The notes under the pieces are model-generated. The model made no database searches, was not told the origin of the DNA, and saw nothing but the letters and a program-made list of their open reading frames with translations. The position numbers and the translations under genes are program-made. Shown here piece by piece: positions 26,001 through 37,408 of a stretch of 64,000 bases of DNA. Origin of the DNA: Cardiocondyla obscurior (Eukaryota > Arthropoda > Insecta > Hymenoptera > Formicidae); the NCBI RefSeq assembly GCF_019399895.1, contig NC_091869.1, positions 7,006,001 through 7,070,000 on the forward strand. Reading direction: 5' to 3'. How positions within the stretch are numbered: the stretch's first letter is position 1; each line of letters opens with the position of its first letter.

Positions 26001-29000
26001 TACGTTTGTTGTTCGCGTTTTGCCATGATTGCCGACGCGCGGCACTTTTTGAATTTTCACGTCCGAAGCCTCGCACGCGGTGACAAGTTCGGCACCGCCC
26101 GGACGAATCTCGTGTGCCATCGAGATGTTTTTCGATATCCGTGATTGATATCGATCGTGTACCATCGGATGGAACGTCCGTCGAAAGAATTTGTTTACGA
26201 ATACGCGCGTGTCGCGTTATTCATTCGCGGGTATGACGTGTCAAGCGAGCGCGAATGCATTTGGGGTGCATCGGAGGGTTCGGCAGTAACGGGTTAATCG
26301 ACATTGGTGAATTGCCGTTCGTTTACGAAACGAGGAGAATATTTGTACGCGCCGCTGTAGACTGTTCCCCGATTGATCGATTTTTCTTAATTTAACAAAA
26401 GGAACCGAAATACGTGAATTAAAATCAATTTTCATTACCTGGCCGTTCGCACAGCCACCTACGATAATGCTACTGTCGAGAGGGCAGACGGTAACGGATG
26501 TCACTTCTCTTGGACAGTCGAGAACGAGTTTAGGTGACAGACAGTCAGCGAAAGACCAAATCAATACTCGATTATTGCACTCACAGGCTAAAGACACCTA
26601 TTCATAAGACGTATTAATAAAAACGTTTTAATCAATTTTGTTGCAGTGATGGCTCAATAAAAGAAACACACATTAATATAAATAAAATAATCTTTAATAT
26701 TAATTTTATAAGTATTAAATACAAAAAAAAAAAATTAAAAATTAAGTACAATAGTTGTTAGACCTCGTTATAAGTCTTAGGACCTATCAAATGCTCGTTC
26801 TTCGCATGCTGCGTGTAAGCAACTACCGCCGTTCCGGTCCAGAACGGATGCCAGGAAAGATCGTTGATAACTTTGTCCGCAATAATTTTTCCGTCGTAGT
26901 AGCTCCGACGTTCTTCGTAACCGATGGGCACCGGTGCCTGCGTATCCTTTTCGCTCCTCACCAGATTCGCATAATCATTCGTATAAATATCCCACGTGGA
27001 GTTTATTAGAAGCTATGATAAAAATACGTAACGGATAAATAATTTGTAACGCGGCTCACGTTTAAAAGTATCAAATAAAACGATCGGTCTCGCAACAAAA
27101 ATTGCGCCAACTGTCAATTATTACGTTTAAAGTATATTTTAAAGCGTTACTGAATTTATAACATTACCCGATCGCACGTTTCGCCGGTGTAACGTTTCAG
27201 GAAATCCTTCAAGGACTTTATCTTATCCACGGTGTAAGTAGACAAATCGACTGTCTCGTATTCGTACAGATATTGGTGCCAGGAATTGACAGGTATCGAT
27301 GGCGCCGTTTGCGCCTCGTTGTGTCGAACGCTCGGCGTCACTTGCGCGTACCTGCTTACCAATTTACGCTGCACATTCTCAAATATTTGTTGGTTATTCG
27401 GTAGCAGCTCGATATATCCGTCCGCCTGATCGTCAACCTTTCTGTCCGTTAGATTTATCGACGCGTTCAGCAAATCGGCGGTAGACAGAACCTGATCGTA
27501 ATTAAATGCGAAAGATATGATCGGCCGCCGGCATCGGCGGCGCGCGCTGTGCAATATATCTCACGTACGGCGCCTATCATAAATACGATTAAACAATCGA
27601 GTATCGCGGGGAATTTATAAATTGCTTCTTGTTCCCGATCGTAATCGGGATAACGTGATTAATAAATAATTTACTGCAATTTGTGAATGCCACCGCGCGA
27701 TATTATTGTCGATTTGGTCGTGGGCTAGTATTTATAGAGGTGGAATTATAGTAGAAATTTACGATAATCGCTTTAACGCCGCGGCTTAGAATTAACGAAT
27801 GCAAAACTATCAATATCCGCACGTCGCGGACGAGCCGCGTGTCGCCGGTCGCGTACTGTCGAAGTGCGATAAAAAAAAATTTTCAAAAATTTATTACTGT
27901 GTTGCAGGAGGCGAGTGCGAACTCGATCGGAATAGACATGCAAGTTGTGATCGGAAAGTTTGGACGACATCGGAGTGAAAAGTCGCTTGACGTCGTTCGA
28001 CGAAAGGTACGAGAACACTCGGAGGACGGGGGATCCGGCGAATGCGATATGTGACGTATTCCAGCACGGTGAGTTTTATTAACAACTAAAAAATTCATTG
28101 CGCTACGCAGCATTAATTTTATATGTTTTTAAAAATTAATTCGAGTTTAATTTTCGCTGCTCGCGATTGATTTCATCTATTCTCTTTCTCGAAAGTGCTC
28201 GAAACGTTGAATTAGGTATTACGGCTTTAAATCCCCTCGATAAATTATTTATCAAATAATAATATTTTTTTAATATGCGGCTTGTATTAGTAATATTGGA
28301 TTAATATTAATTGGAATATAAATAGATCAATATATGTAGAATAGTTTATAATTTTATGTCAGTTTCAATTAATTGAAAATTCTAGCTTGACCAGATTATG
28401 ATTTTTTAATGCTATAACCGGCCGCAACTGTAACTTTTAACATCTAAAACCATAATTATGAGTTTTTAATGAGCTAGACTATGATTCTGTAATGTTTTGC
28501 AAACCTCAATCTCGAATAGCGGCCTTGTATTTTGTACAATGTTAGCATCGACCTCGGTACCGCTTCCCAAGTCGAGCCATTGGTTAGGAAGCCTGTAGAT
28601 CGCGTTTCTTACGCGATTCTCATGCTCCTCTCGTTGCTCCTGTATATGTTTTACTACGGTATCTCTGCCTTCTTCAGTCCCGACAATATAGAATTGGCCC
28701 TCTTCGGACACGGAGGGTGCATAGCCGATGAAAATCTTTTCAGTAGGAAACGCATGAATCTCGTTCTTCACTGGTAGGAAGTCGCTGCTCTCGGAATGTA
28801 AATCTATGTTGTCTTCAATAATTTCTTTTCTGACGTGCACCCACGGGTATTCCGTAGTAACGTCCTCACCAATGATGCAACCGACGATTTTCTGCGTCAG
28901 CGGCGACAAATTGAGTCTCACGAGTCCCGGTATTCTCTAAGATTAAGTCAACTTATGTTAAAGTTGATGTTAAATACATTCTTCCTTTCTTCTTTAAAAG

Positions 29001-30444
29001 ATGGATCTTTTATGGAAATTTATATTGCAAAAATTAAAATTATCCGACATTAAACGTCGACCCTGTCCGGCAAATTGGATACCTTTAAAATTAATGACAA
29101 TTTTCCATCAAACTTATTCCTTATTCAGAATAATAATTTAAGAACAGAATTCCTTGAAAGTCTTACGTTTGATAGAACAATTCAATAACTCGAAGTTTTG
29201 AAAATGGAATAAACCGCTGGCATGTTGAAATATTCACCATCGACGCGGAATATCGAATTTTCTTCGATGGCTCCGTGGTTATCTGCGTCGTGTTAAATTT
29301 CCAAATGTCGCTCACTGACGGCCGAGAAGAAGCGTAAGAGTTGAGATCATAGATAGTTCTCCGTCGCATTGACGGATCATCCATTTTTATACGGATTTTC
29401 TTCTTCGCTTCTTTCTCCCAATCTTGTATAGCTGACAGAATAATGAAACAGATAAAGTGACTCGCGAGTAATTTTTCAAGAGCACAGAATTATGATAGGC
29501 GTAATTCGTAGCTTTCAAGCTAATACACGTTTTTGTTAAATACGCAAGCGACATTGCCGTAGAGAAGTATTAAAAATATATTTTAATTAACAAAGTTGAA
29601 AACTGCAAATTAATAAAAAAAAAATATCAATAAAAAATTTAAAGCAATAAAGATATTCAGCTGTTTTATATTAAGAAGTTATTTAATTATATTAATCGAT
29701 ACTTCGAACAGGTTCGCGTGATTCACATTTAAATAAACCAAAATCAATAATCCCTTTCATTAATTTTGCCAGCTCGCTGCTTTATAACGCGTCATTCATA
29801 TTTGAACATATTTACGGTTGGGTAAGTTTACATTTCATTGTTAACACAGTGCGTACTTCCACCCGACACGCGTATCCTACACGCATCATCGATCTTCGTT
29901 CGGTACATAATTTTAACTCATTCGTTACGAAGTTTCAATATTTCTACATTCGGCGTTATCGATGTTCCTCCGAATGCGGCACATTGTGTATTTTAATAAA
30001 CCGTATTTCGATTAAAAAATATTTATATTCAACTTGATAAAACGTAATCTTTTTATTGTAAGCAGATTGAAAATAGTACAATACGGCACGTAATTTTTAT
30101 ATTTTAATTTCCGCCGTCTGGAGGGATATCGAAACGGTAAAAAAAAAAAAAATGTATCAAAATTATTCAACATCCGTCTGAGAAACACGCATTTGTACAA
30201 AATTAATATTTAACGTCGTGAAACATTCATCGGTTGTCATACGTCAAATTTTCTCTCAGAACTATAACCTACGCAGTCGTTCTTCCTCTTCCCGTACTTT
30301 TTCTTCGTGAGGGCTTTCCTCCTTCGAGTCTAGAGAGTCCTCCACTTCGAGAAAGTCATCGTGTCTGTATTCCGTTTCGATCTCCCGAAACTTTTCGCTC
30401 TCCGTCATTCTTTCCGCATTTACTTTCCGCGTTTCTTCCTCCAT
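19810..30444 (-). CDS. DNAI3: Axonemal dynein intermediate chain 3 (WDR63/IC140 family), 14 exons
   Basis: The spliced minus-strand gene joins 30444-30273, 29431-29167, 28934-28505, 27491-27168, 27012-26764, 26597-26439, 25342-25007, 24668-24612, 23730-23406, 23187-22965, 21901-21601, 21114-20938, 20669-20319 and 20052-19810, giving 1,203 aa. Residues 1-146 are charged and poorly conserved. Residues ~147-290 match the DNAI3 N-terminal module, including a FYIVGTEEG segment. Degenerate WD repeats follow, with signatures NDLSWHP (~445), RVLIWSF (~490), GTIAFWDLKQ (636-645), KIFAIWRDD (exon 10) and GTVEIWDL (~870). Residues 948-1203 are rich in K, E and R and look coiled-coil. In this family the protein is an intermediate chain of inner-arm dynein I1/f, assembled in the cytoplasm and docked in motile axonemes. 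Human DNAI3 is about 890 aa, so this tail is unusually long. The ATG has A at -3, G at +4 and an in-frame stop 24 nt upstream. Nine of the 13 introns are phase 0. The family call is secure; exon 8 and the exon 12/13 junction are the weakest parts. Confidence 0.9.
20319..20669 (-). CDS. DNAI3: DNAI3 exon 13 (coiled-coil tail)
   Basis: It runs from ATTCACAG|CGT to AAAGAA|GTACGT and encodes 117 charged, helix-prone residues (RRKPWQFLEEAKERW, later TIDEFIKKETAPRKE). An alternative acceptor 21 nt upstream (GCTGAG|TTA, exon start 20690) is also in frame and would add seven residues. Confidence 0.8.
20938..21114 (-). CDS. DNAI3: DNAI3 exon 12 (coiled-coil tail)
   Basis: Acceptor GTACGATCAG|ATA in phase 0. 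It encodes 59 residues dominated by K, E, R and A (IKEFQAWQKTW, then KLNKMEEERKRLE), typical of a coiled coil. The donor TCCGCG|GTACGG is chosen for phase 0. GCGAG|GTCCGC nine bases earlier would not join exon 13 in frame. Confidence 0.75.
21243..21290. repeat. CT/T-rich tract in DNAI3 intron 11
   Basis: Nine or so CT dinucleotides run into T homopolymers on the plus strand, purine-rich in the transcript sense. Intron 11 (21600-21115) is otherwise featureless. Confidence 0.9.
21601..21901 (-). CDS. DNAI3: DNAI3 exon 11 (last WD repeats)
   Basis: Acceptor AAAACGTAG|A, donor CAAAGG|GTGAGA. It carries LILGRMDGTVEIWDL and then LVLCDFNGSLRMF, the last visible WD blades, and ends in a helix-like WLKKFIDRQVQR. 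Confidence 0.92.
22965..23187 (-). CDS. DNAI3: DNAI3 exon 10 (WD repeats)
   Basis: Acceptor GGCAACAG|GT, donor GTCGG|GTGAGT. It encodes DFGCITWAGYEF, then VHDGPVTHAVRS and TVATVGGKIFAIWRDD, a family-typical pair of blades. Intron 10 (22964-21902, 1,063 bp) begins with a long purine tract on this strand and is otherwise AT-rich. Confidence 0.9.
23406..23730 (-). CDS. DNAI3: DNAI3 exon 9
   Basis: The donor GAAG|GTAAGT is a perfect consensus. The acceptor ATCGCAG|AAG fits phase 0; an AG further upstream would not. The exon has the linker FKLLDRVFKPDY, which matches the family segment between WD blades, and ends at MLIGTVEG. Confidence 0.88.
24612..24668 (-). CDS. DNAI3: DNAI3 exon 8 (57-nt small exon, tentative)
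   Basis: A very strong polypyrimidine tract precedes TCTAAAAG|ATG. A possible donor TTG|GTAACC gives 19 residues in phase 0 on both sides, including QLRLPAYDAVDLTRQL. It sits where the family has a variable linker. A donor 15 nt further on (AAAG|GTCCGG) is also phase 0. The exon could be skipped without breaking the frame. Confidence 0.55.
25007..25342 (-). CDS. DNAI3: DNAI3 exon 7 (WD repeat)
   Basis: Acceptor TTTCCCGTAG|ATT, donor AAGCAA|GTGTCT. It encodes residues 534-645. It starts IAIWHIPGK, completing the blade begun in exon 6, and ends with YQFVTASKDGTIAFWDLKQ. Confidence 0.92.
26439..26597 (-). CDS. DNAI3: DNAI3 exon 6 (WD repeat)
   Basis: Acceptor ATGAATAG|GTG, donor GGCCAG|GTAATG. 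It encodes residues 481-533, with VLIWSF followed by SIIVGGCANGQ. This is among the most family-typical parts of the protein. Intron 6 (26438-25343) is 1,096 bp with nothing recognisable. Confidence 0.92.
26764..27012 (-). CDS. DNAI3: DNAI3 exon 5 (first WD repeat)
   Basis: Acceptor ATCATAG|CTT, donor AACGAG|GTCTAA, both phase 0. It encodes residues 398-480. The segment VINDLSWHPFWTGTAVVAYT matches the first WD blade of DNAI3 proteins. Confidence 0.88.
27168..27491 (-). CDS. DNAI3: DNAI3 exon 4
   Basis: It enters at TTACGATCAG|GTT in phase 0 and leaves at GATCGG|GTAATG. It encodes residues 290-397, the linker between the N-terminal module and the WD domain. Intron 3 upstream is 1,013 bp and contains a plus-strand exon-like segment, listed separately. 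Confidence 0.87.
27908..28068 (+). other. Plus-strand exon-like segment inside DNAI3 intron 3
   Basis: TTACTGTGTTGCAG precedes the segment and CACG|GTGAGT follows it, both good plus-strand splice sites 161 nt apart. An open frame runs through most of it (EASANSIGIDMQVVIGKFGR and onward) and stops 17 nt before the donor. An internal CGAAAG|GTACGA is a second possible donor. No family is recognised. It may be a nested antisense transcript exon or chance. Confidence 0.25.
28505..28934 (-). CDS. DNAI3: DNAI3 exon 3 (conserved N-terminal module)
   Basis: This is the largest exon at 430 nt. It carries the conserved family block around LTQKIVGCIIGEDVTTEYPW, then FYIVGTEEG and an acidic/basic linker ending near WLDLGSG. 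The acceptor is TTAGAG|A; an AG two bases earlier would break the frame. The donor ATTGAG|GTTTGC is weak but is the only one that keeps phase 0 into exon 4. Confidence 0.88.
29167..29431 (-). CDS. DNAI3: DNAI3 exon 2
   Basis: The acceptor follows a TCATTATTCTGTCAG tract and the donor is AAAC|GTAAGA. The exon continues the charged N-terminus (DWEKEAKKK) and then becomes serine/threonine-rich. Intron 1 is 841 bp with nothing recognisable in it. Intron 2 is 232 bp. Confidence 0.8.
30273..30444 (-). CDS. DNAI3: DNAI3 exon 1 (start codon)
   Basis: The exon encodes residues 1-57 plus one base, a strongly charged E/K/R/D stretch with no visible domain. It ends CTGC|GTAGGT. That donor, not the GT four bases further on, gives the phase needed to enter exon 2. 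An in-frame TAA lies just upstream of the ATG, so no upstream coding exon is required. A noncoding leader exon further upstream cannot be excluded. Confidence 0.75.
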
Positions 30445-33400
30445 GATGCCAAACTGTCCGCTCGATTATTTTACCGTTTCCAGGACTCCGTTGACGCGAT
30501 TGACGTGCGAAGGAATGAATGCTACACGATAAATGAAAGACGGGAGGGGATCTTAACGCGTCGTCGTCCGATCGACGAGATGCGCTAATCAATTCGATTC
30601 ACGTCGGTGGAACAATTTCATTTTTTTTTTTTTTTTAATTCGAACCGGCTGATGACGTCGAGGCTTGATGAAATTTTATGTCGGGCACATTTGCAGTTCG
30701 ATTGTACATTGAAGTCGTCGGATTTTATCGTTCAGGGCGAAGTAAAAAGAGAAAACTGTCCATCGGATGGTGCGAAGTAGACGCATGTTTCGGAATATCA
30801 ATTTTTTCCTCTCGAAATTTTTACGTGCGAGCGCAGACGACGAGGGCGATTTAATTGTTTTTATATCAGGCGAATGAAATGGGTCGTCCGTGCACTTAAC
30901 TCGTTTCGCGAACTATATATATCACTGATATTGTCAGCGTTAACGAAACGCTTTGTAACCCAATGAGCAATTTAATTGCGAGCAATTCGTCGCTTAAATA
31001 TAATACGTCGCCAATCAATAATATGAATTGAATAACAGAATTATTACAGCGCAAACAGTACTACTTATTAGAAAAAAAAAAAAAAAGGAAGTGTAGTTTG
31101 CATAATTTATTACGCGGATCAGTTTTCTTTGTAGAGAATATTCATGTATTTTTCAAGCGCGATATATTTTTTAAATATATTATAAACTGCAAAGAAATAA
31201 AACTTCCTTTATTTGAATAAAGGATAATGCAATTGCAGCGTTGGAACTGGCTCGCATAGTATTCTTTGTAATTAAAAGGTTTCCATTGGTCTCGGCTGTT
31301 GAAATGCAATTACGCCTGGTATAAAATATTATTCGTTTGCCGGCACAGAACTTTTATTCGACAAATATAATATATTATTACAATATTGAATGTTATCTCT
31401 GATACCGCGATAATATAATTTATAACAGATTTGGAAATTTGGCGATGTTTTTATAGTAAAAAAAAAAAAAAAAATAATAATATATATTATTAGTATTAAT
31501 TTACAATATTTTGCACCAAAGAATAACTTTGTTTCCTATTTTACTTCACAATGCAAGCTTTATATTTAAATAATGCATACTGTTTGTACATTGAACAAAG
31601 TGTACGTAAAAAAAAAAACAAAGGAACCGAGACGGAGTTAAACGTGTATCGAGAAAATATTCAAACTACCGATGTAAATTCTCTATTTTGAATAAATTTA
31701 TAACTTATTGTGCGATACGGCGGCAAGATAAGCCGCCCTCACATCTCCGTGCATACTTTGCATGTATCTTAATTCCCTGTCGCATTATGATGTTATGATT
31801 GTACGAGGGCGGGTCGTTTTCCACGTTAAATACGAGGCAAATATTTATCCAAGATTATGGCGACGTAGATGACAATTTCATTCTGCACGCGAAGCAAGGG
31901 GGGACCCCTCTCATGTGTATTTACACATGCACATATTTCGAATAGACAGTTCGTTCGCGCTCTAATTGTCAGTGGAATTTATGACTTTCGCGAACGCGAC
32001 CGGCGCCAAACAATGCGCTCACTTGTCAAATATTCGGCAAATTCAAATGCGCTGCATTTATGTGTAAGGGATTTAAATCTGCATTGTCACGCGCAATTAG
32101 AACATTGTCACGTTGACAAGCGTTGTATCGTGTCCGCGTGACGTGACCGCGCGTCTCAGCTTAAGCGAATATTTATTAATTCGGAAACAAACGGTCGAAT
32201 AAAAGTTTAACATTACATAAAAATGCAGAATATGTGAATAATTGAAAATGGAAAGCTAAACGAGTAGTTACAGTTATATTGAATAATAAAAGTAACGCGA
32301 GCATAGTACATATAGCCCGCGTATATTTATCGTACATTCCACTTCCGAGTATCGAGATTTACAGTTCACTGCCGTAAGAAACAATAAGTATCGCTTTTAC
32401 GACTTATCTTTGCGTTTTCGATTTCTTTCGGCACGCACATCGTGCTAGCCGCTTTCTTAAAAAATGTACCCAGTGCACGTCGAACGTATCGTAAAAAGGA
32501 AAAGAAAAGGAAAAAAGTGCCGGTCGCGCCTTTTTAAGGATGTTCCGTTAACGGACACAGTTTTGCGATAGAACGATATTACGTAGCTCGCGGCTTATAA
32601 TTTCGCGACTTTTTATATTCCAAATTCTTTTTTTATATTGCCCTCACTTGTGCCCCCGTAAAACGTATGTATTACGTCGTAAGACGGATCAGTTTCGCGA
32701 AAATGGAAACTGCCGGCATTATTATTTCACGTCGTTTTTACGTCGGCGTCGAAGCGACGCGACGACGCGCGCGTCGCACCGAGGAGTTTAATGGAACAAT
32801 TTTTAATTAAATTATTATCTGTTTTGGGCCGCGCGCGGTGACCACGCGCGTTTTGTATGCGTTTCGACGATCGTTATTTTCCACGTTTCAGTGTGGGATC
32901 CGGTAATCGGCGCGCCCGTTGGAAAAATAGATTCCGGCGTTTAGACAATTTGGCTTCGCGGCCGGGCCGTACGGCGATTAATCAATTGCAAATATATACC
33001 ACACATAGATTGGAAATACACGCTGCCTATTTCCTGTTTAATCGAATCAAATTGAGATGGTATTTTCCCTGTGTCCGGTCTCCCCATTTATCGGGCCGAA
33101 ATGTCGAGTGGCGCTTTCCTCTTCGCCCCAACGTAGAACGTAAACGATCCGAAATGCGCTTGCTGGCGATTGATCGGTCAAAGGGAAAACCGCGGAAAGT
33201 CCTTGCTGTTTTTTGAGACAAAAAAAAATAGCGTGGCCGGGATAAACTCTTTCATTGTCTTATCGATATGCGTAATGCATGTATTAATGTTTTAAAAAAA
33301 ATTTGATAGTTTTTTCTCTTGCAAAAGTGTATTTTCAAAGCGTATCTCGTCCTCATTTAAAAATTTTTTAATTTAGAATAAAAAAAAAAGGAAAAAAAAT

Positions 33401-35313
33401 GGCAAATATTCCTGGTTCCACGTATTTTCTCTCACACAAATAGAGCTCACTTACTTCTATTTCTATCGTACTTTTTAGCCGTTAAATTTATCACTATAAC
33501 GTTACGGAGGAAGTTGAAGATAATTTATTTATAACAAGATGAGATAAGGAGAGAGAAAAGAAAGAAGGGAAAATAGGACGGAAGGAAGGAGCCACTGCAC
33601 GCAAGGCTTTAAGTGGCACTTTTCTTCCGCGCGGATGCAAAGGATGTTCCGCTGCGAACAGATGTTAAAATACCCGGAGTCCTGCAGGAACGCGCGGCGT
33701 TTACTGCCGCGTTTATTTCGAAAATTTAGAATGGAGCGCCTTTTTTTTAAGTCCCGCTGGACGGAACTTTAACGCCGCTTTTGTAGCAGTCGGGCGCGCG
33801 GCGGCCAACAGCCGAACACTTTATCGTTCTAGCTTTTATTCGGCGCACTCGCTCGCTCGCGCGGCAAATTCGGTGCTCCCTGGTGGATAAAGAGAAGAAT
33901 CGCCGCCGCAACAAACGCGCAGGGCGCGAGTCGGCGCATTGAAAATATCGGGTTGTTTTTAACGCCGCCGTTCATCACGGCGACATGAATTTTTACGACG
34001 ATCTGACAGCCGTGAGATTTTCATATGAAAGTCGCCCGCCGTCGGGCCCGCCGGAAAATTATTTGGGAAATGGAATTTATGGCCCCGGCCTGAATTTTCG
34101 GAGGAGACGCTTGCTGCCCGTAAACGGTATAAGCGCCTCGATGAAGATATATGCGTGCTGACTCTGCCCGCCGCGAGATGTTCGACGAGATCATTTCACA
34201 GAAAAAGTTTCTATTTCCCTCAAACGTAAATTTTTATACGCGAAAAGTATTTTTTTTTTTTTACAATCGCATAATGTCACACCTGCGCGTCATGTGTTTG
34301 CCCTACGTTTATTATATTTGACAAATCGTTTGATAAAAAAGAAAAAAAAAATCATAATCAAATTATGTTTGATATCGCGTACTTGCGCACACACCCCGAT
34401 AATTAAATTATTTTTATCGTTGATATTCGAGGGTCCAATTATCCTATTTCTGATTATACACGTTCTGTCTGTTTTACGGATCTATTTTAACAGCCCTGCA
34501 TGTCGTACAACCCTGTACTTCGTTTATTTCGCTGTGCGGAAAAGGTTTTTCGAAATTGAATCGTCCCTGCTGCGCTGCGAACGCAGACAAATCGCAGCGT
34601 CGTCGCTCGTGCTTCTAAAATTTTCATTTGAAGCGCTTCGAATGTCTGACGCGAAACGACGAGCCCGAAATACAGCGCGGCAACCGATATGCGTCGAATA
34701 GACGGCCGATTTAATTTAGCTTCCTCGTTCGCTATCGCGCGCGTTAGCACTTAGCAAGCGAATAGCGTTTTATTTTCATTTTTATTACGAGTAATGCAGT
34801 TACATGTAAAAGTAACAGCGTGCCACTTTGCAGCTTACATATCTTTTTATTAGTAACGACTTATTAATAATACCAATTTTAGTGAATATACCTTAATCTA
34901 AATTCTATTACTAACATCTATTTATTTCGTGTCGCGCGCATATATTGGTCGTTTTCTGCATGTAAAAAATTTCGGAGAAACTTCCGTCAACGACGACAAC
35001 CGTCGGAGAGCGTGTACTCTGAAAAACTCCCCTGCATAAGAACCGCGTGGCCGGAATAAGACCGGCGTGCATTTTACGGAGGAAGATGCGAGCGATATAA
35101 TCCTGAAAGTCGGATGCGGCGACGGGCGATACGATGCAAAAGTAGCGCGACATGGTGTAGTGGCGGTACGCAAGGGTAGGATTCACGAGGGGAGGTTAGA
35201 TAGGGCGGTATCGCATCGTCGGCTCGTAAAATCTCATGAGGTCGCTGTCTCGGTATCGGAAGACGTCTCTCGTGGGCCAAAGGAAGGTAGGGCGGAGGGG
35301 GAAGGGAGGTGGA

Positions 35314-35316
<3 letters not shown>

Positions 35317-35386
<70 letters not shown>

Positions 35387-35391
35387 GAGAG
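35317..35391. repeat. (GA)n microsatellite
   Basis: 75 bp of nearly pure GA, with one GACA interruption. GAGA-type DNA can bind GAGA factor or Pipsqueak in insects. Here it also generates a false RERERE frame on the plus strand. Confidence 0.95.
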
Positions 35392-36858
35392 GTAGACGCG
35401 GGGACGATAGAAGGACGGAATGTCGCGGGATGTATATTCGATCTGAGCGAGGTAAGTCTGATCGAATGGGCAGGATGGCGGTCCATCACAATTTCACATT
35501 TCACGAGCTGCTGCTGCTGTTGCCGCCGCTCTCGTAGCGGAGCAGGCAACGGCATTTCGTCGCATCTGCCGCTCGCGGCAGCGATTTCCACGCGGGTTCC
35601 CAGAGCTGAGCGGATATTTTAAGGGAAAGCCCGTCGACACGCCGACACGCCATATCCCGCGTTTTTCCTGCGCAGAAAATCTCCTTTCGCGGTCCCGCGG
35701 AGGAAGTCGTCGTCATTTTTCGAAATCTAATCCTGCATTTCATCCGCTCGCCTCCGCGAAACTCGGGGGAAAATCTCGCAAACGAGGACGAGCCGGTGGA
35801 GAGGTAAATAGTTTGCCGGGTAATTTCTATTATTTAATCCAACGTAGTTTTGTTTGTTTTTATAAAATGGACGCATATTGCATTCGTACGTCGTACAATA
35901 CGAAATAGATTTATGTATGTATGCAGAGATATGTGTACGTATGCATTATGTATGTGTATATTGCATAAATGTGAAGATAAAATACTGCCGTTGCTATTCT
36001 ATACTATAATATTTCATATAAATTATTGGCGCGGTTACATGTCCACTCTTGTAATAAATCGTAATGTTAAAAATAGATATTCTAATTTCTAAATTAATAA
36101 AAATACTGAGGGGGAAAAAAAAAATTAAATAAATACATTTACAAATATATCTCATGAAATCATGAACAAAAAGCATGAAGATTATCGCGATGATATCGAT
36201 CGACAGAAGCGCAATTTTTTAATTAAAAGCTCGAAATGTTTTTTTTCATTAAAATCCTCCTCCGTTTAGCGGTGATATTTTTAATTTCTGTTTCGCGAAC
36301 GCAAAAACTCCCGTAACTTTCGCCACGCAATTTCCCGCGGCTGATCACGTGCGTACACAGACCGGGTCGTTAATGACGAGAGAAAGAGGAGGCCAATCCC
36401 TGATCATCGAGACGGAAGCCGGATCGCGTAACACGATGCGTATCTGCGACGACGCGTAAGCCCGATTTACTTATCGGCGCTGCCGAGGGCCCGGTCCTAG
36501 GTAGCGGATGATGCATATCGGGTTAACGAGAGAACGTGCAACCAGGAGAAACGTGATTAGAGCGCGGGCGGAGGCCGTGCGCACAGATGGACGACGGTTG
36601 GTTAATTTTCAATTAACCGAGGGAGCGAGCGCGGCCTCTCGCTCGCTGGACCGGGGGACCGGATTATGTCCGACGACGGCGATCGGCACGTCGGATAGTC
36701 AGGTGACTGCCGACCTGGGCTGGTTGTGTAACGTACACCCCCGAGTACACTACGCGTTGCGGCTTCTCTTTTCGATCGCAGCTTCCCCAGAATTGATTGG
36801 ACACAGCCGTGCGCGCCGCACTCGATTAAATCGTCGCGCGAATACGGGACTCGCGCGG

Positions 36859-36932
36859 TTCTCTCTCTCTCTCTCTTCCCCTATTTATCTCTGTCTCTTT
36901 ATCCACCTGTCTATCCACCTATCTATCTCTCC
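36859..36932. repeat. CT / CTAT-rich microsatellite
   Basis: CT repeats followed by degenerate CTAT and CTATCCAC units. Confidence 0.85.
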
Positions 36933-37408
36933 CTTGCGTCCTCTTCTCCGAAATAACCCTCCCAAAGCTGAGTCTCTTCAAAGCGCTCCGCGCGCATCAT
37001 GTTGGCGTAATCGCTAATTCATCGAGGGCTCGTGATCGGCGTCGCTATCATCTTCGCGTAATATCGCTAACGAAGTAATCGAGGATGTGGCAGAAGCTAT
37101 AACGCGATATACGCATTATGTGACGCAACGTGTTGCCGTTATGATGCCGTTTACCTTCATTTCCCATGGTTTATTAATGGCGCGTCACGATTATACGCTG
37201 CATGTAATTTATACAATATTTATTGTAGATTTATAAAAAAAATTCAATGAAGTTATCTACAAATATTACTCGCGACTAATTATACAATATTTAATTACAC
37301 TGTAAAGACATTACAAAGCGCGGCCTTTATTTGCGTCATTTAACTCTCGCTTCTTCTGCTTTAAAGAAAACTGACTTTTAATAACTTCCAACGATAAATT
37401 ACGGAAGT

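Larger units (their letters stand above)
30445..37408. other. Noncoding tract upstream of DNAI3
   Basis: The DNAI3 promoter and leader should lie at the low-coordinate end, but no TATA, initiator or clear RFX X-box was found. AT-rich sequence to ~32 kb gives way to CpG-rich sequence at 32.7-34.2 kb. A GA repeat lies at 35317 and a perfect plus-strand donor at 35452. No coding sequence could be supported. Confidence 0.55.

Noticed and set aside
35067..35537. 156-codon plus-strand frame with an RERERE run
   Set aside because: The Arg/Glu run is a translation of the GA microsatellite and the rest has no recognisable domain.
36508..37017. 169-codon plus-strand frame
   Set aside because: Its end is translated CT/CTAT microsatellite, the rest is compositional, and no domain or splice evidence supports it.
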